From Streptomyces sp. NBC_00620 (lineage in GTDB: Bacteria; Actinomycetota; Actinomycetes; Streptomycetales; Streptomycetaceae), in contig NZ_JAPENY010000003.1 of the NCBI RefSeq assembly GCF_026341825.1, positions 930,001 through 994,000 on the forward strand: a DNA stretch of 64,000 bases, written 5' to 3'. Under the pieces are notes generated by a model, which saw only the letters and a program-made list of their open reading frames with translations, made no database searches and was not told the origin of the DNA. Made by a program: the position numbers and the translations under genes. Each line of letters begins with the position of its first letter. Positions within the stretch are counted from its first letter, which is position 1. Below are positions 63,216-64,000 of the stretch, piece after piece.

Positions 63216-63836
63216 GTGGCGAGAGTGCGTTTGAACGTGGCGGAGCGGCGTGAGGAGTTGCTGCGCGCCGCCGTCGAACAGATCGAGGCGCGTGGTGTGG
63301 CGGCGGTACGGATCGCCGATGTTGCCTCGGCACTCGGAGTGAGCAACGCGCTGGTGCTGTACCACTTCTCGACCAAGGAGAAGCTGGTCGCCGAGGCGTT
63401 CGCATACGCGGCCGAGGACGATCTGGCCCATCTGCGCAAGTTGCTCGGCCGTCGTACGTCGGCGCTGCGACGGCTGCGGGCCGCGGTGCGCTGGTACGCG
63501 CCGACCGGGCAGGCCAAGGGCTGGCGGCTGTGGATCGAGGGCTGGGCGGCCGCACTGCGCGAGCCCGCGCTGCGGGAGGTCACGTGCTACCTCGACAAGC
63601 AGTGGAAGGCCGCGATCATCGAGGTGATCGCGGAGGGAGTGGCCGCGGGTGAGTTCCGCTGCCCGGATCCCACCGGCACGGCCCTGCGGCTCACGGCGCT
63701 GCTCGACGGTCTCGCCGTCCAGATGACCTCGTACGCGGGTGCCGTTTCGCGAGCGCGGACCCACGAGTGGGTGGACGAGGCACTGGCACGCGAACTGGGC
63801 CTCGACCGCGAGGCGTTGACGGCGGCGGTGCGCTGA
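63216..63836 (+). CDS. TetR/BetI-type transcriptional regulator
   Basis: This is a 206-aa protein with helix-turn-helix RREELLRAAVEQIEARGVAAVRIADVASALGVSNALVLYHFSTKEKLV. The C-terminal ligand domain resembles BetI (WRLWIEGWAAALREPALREV). GTG start. It probably binds the operator at 61798 and controls the dehydrogenase operon. It is followed by a strong terminator. Confidence 0.9.
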   Translation: MARVRLNVAERREELLRAAVEQIEARGVAAVRIADVASALGVSNALVLYHFSTKEKLVAEAFAYAAEDDLAHLRKLLGRRTSALRRLRAAVRWYAPTGQAKGWRLWIEGWAAALREPALREVTCYLDKQWKAAIIEVIAEGVAAGEFRCPDPTGTALRLTALLDGLAVQMTSYAGAVSRARTHEWVDEALARELGLDREALTAAVR

Positions 63837-63859
63837 GGCACGCGCTTCTCCGGAACGTC

Positions 63860-63906
63860 GAGGGGTGGTTGGTGGTGCCGGGTCCCGGCACCACCAACCA
63901 CCCCTC
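63860..63906. terminator. Strong hairpin after the TetR gene
   Basis: A perfect 23-bp inverted repeat (63860-63882 and 63884-63906) lies between convergent genes. Confidence 0.85.
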
Positions 63907-63939
63907 ACTCAGCCGTCGAGCCCGGCATCGCGCCCCGGT

Positions 63940-64000
63940 TCAGGCCACCGCGTCGATCCACGTCTTGATCTCGTCCGGCGAGAGCGTCCCCTTGGCCGCC
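63940..64000 (-). CDS. C-terminal end of an unidentified protein (runs off the window)
   Basis: The reverse strand entering at 64000 reads AKGTLSPDEIKTWIDAVA and stops at 63940. Codon use and the terminator at 63860-63906 make a real gene end likely. Too little is present to name it. Confidence 0.5.
   Translation of the reverse strand, partial: AAKGTLSPDEIKTWIDAVA

Overview
The window is high-GC (roughly 70%) actinobacterial chromosome and almost certainly comes from a Streptomyces. Evidence: two conservon operons (cvnABCD), an AfsA/ScbR gamma-butyrolactone locus, a large SARP/AfsR-type regulator, GTG and TTG starts, and many 4-bp ATGA/GTGA gene overlaps. No replication, ribosomal or other core-housekeeping block is present. 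The window mixes accessory, arm-like regions with a smaller conserved-looking segment after about 48.6 kb.

Layout. (1) 1-7 kb: a decayed phosphotransferase tail, a DUF1062 gene, an NAD-binding oxidoreductase, conservon 1 (reverse strand) and an orphan sugar-binding lipoprotein. (2) 7.3-21.1 kb: a signalling and regulatory block. It has an AfsA-type butenolide synthase, two ArpA/ScbR-like TetR proteins, an acyl-CoA-dehydrogenase-like flavoenzyme and a HAD phosphatase. It also has a 1293-aa SARP/NB-ARC/TPR regulator, an SDR-like protein, an MFS exporter, a catalytically broken IS701-type transposase gene, an aspartate-less OmpR-type response regulator and an Asp/Glu-racemase-superfamily enzyme. 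Three matching 18-bp autoregulatory-element-like sites lie upstream of the flavoenzyme, the afsA/receptor pair and the transposase-like gene. (3) 21.3-33.7 kb: one long forward operon built around an amino-group carrier protein (LysW) with LysX, LysY and LysZ homologues. It adds a homocitrate-synthase-like enzyme, a stand-alone glutamine amidotransferase, an amino-acid dehydrogenase, an AMP-forming ligase, an aminotransferase, a FAH-like hydrolase and two flavin monooxygenases. This looks like a biosynthetic cluster for a non-proteinogenic amino-acid product. Its carrier ends in Gln instead of the Glu expected at the attachment position. (4) 33.7-35.4 kb: a sugar isomerase and debris of an ABC transporter and an M20 hydrolase.

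(5) 35.4-48.6 kb: a genomic island between an intact tRNA-Pro(GGG) gene and a 159-bp duplicate that includes the tRNA 3' part. A truncated tyrosine recombinase lies beside the tRNA. The cargo is a proteostasis and redox set: a PucR-type regulator, DnaK, GrpE, DnaJ, CbpM, ClpB, thioredoxin, a UBP zinc finger and a cNMP-binding/thioredoxin-reductase-like fusion. Remnants of Hsp20, a second thioredoxin and a general stress protein lie at its left end. (6) 48.8-64 kb: a split transketolase, small regulators, kbl-tdh (threonine to glycine), conservon 2 with a GAF protein, a metallo-beta-lactamase-fold hydrolase, a Glu/Leu dehydrogenase with a TetR regulator, and the end of an unidentified gene.

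How it fits together (inference): the butyrolactone receptors, the SARP and the atypical response regulator probably control the adjoining carrier-protein cluster. The tRNA-bound island is a separately acquired stress-tolerance module.
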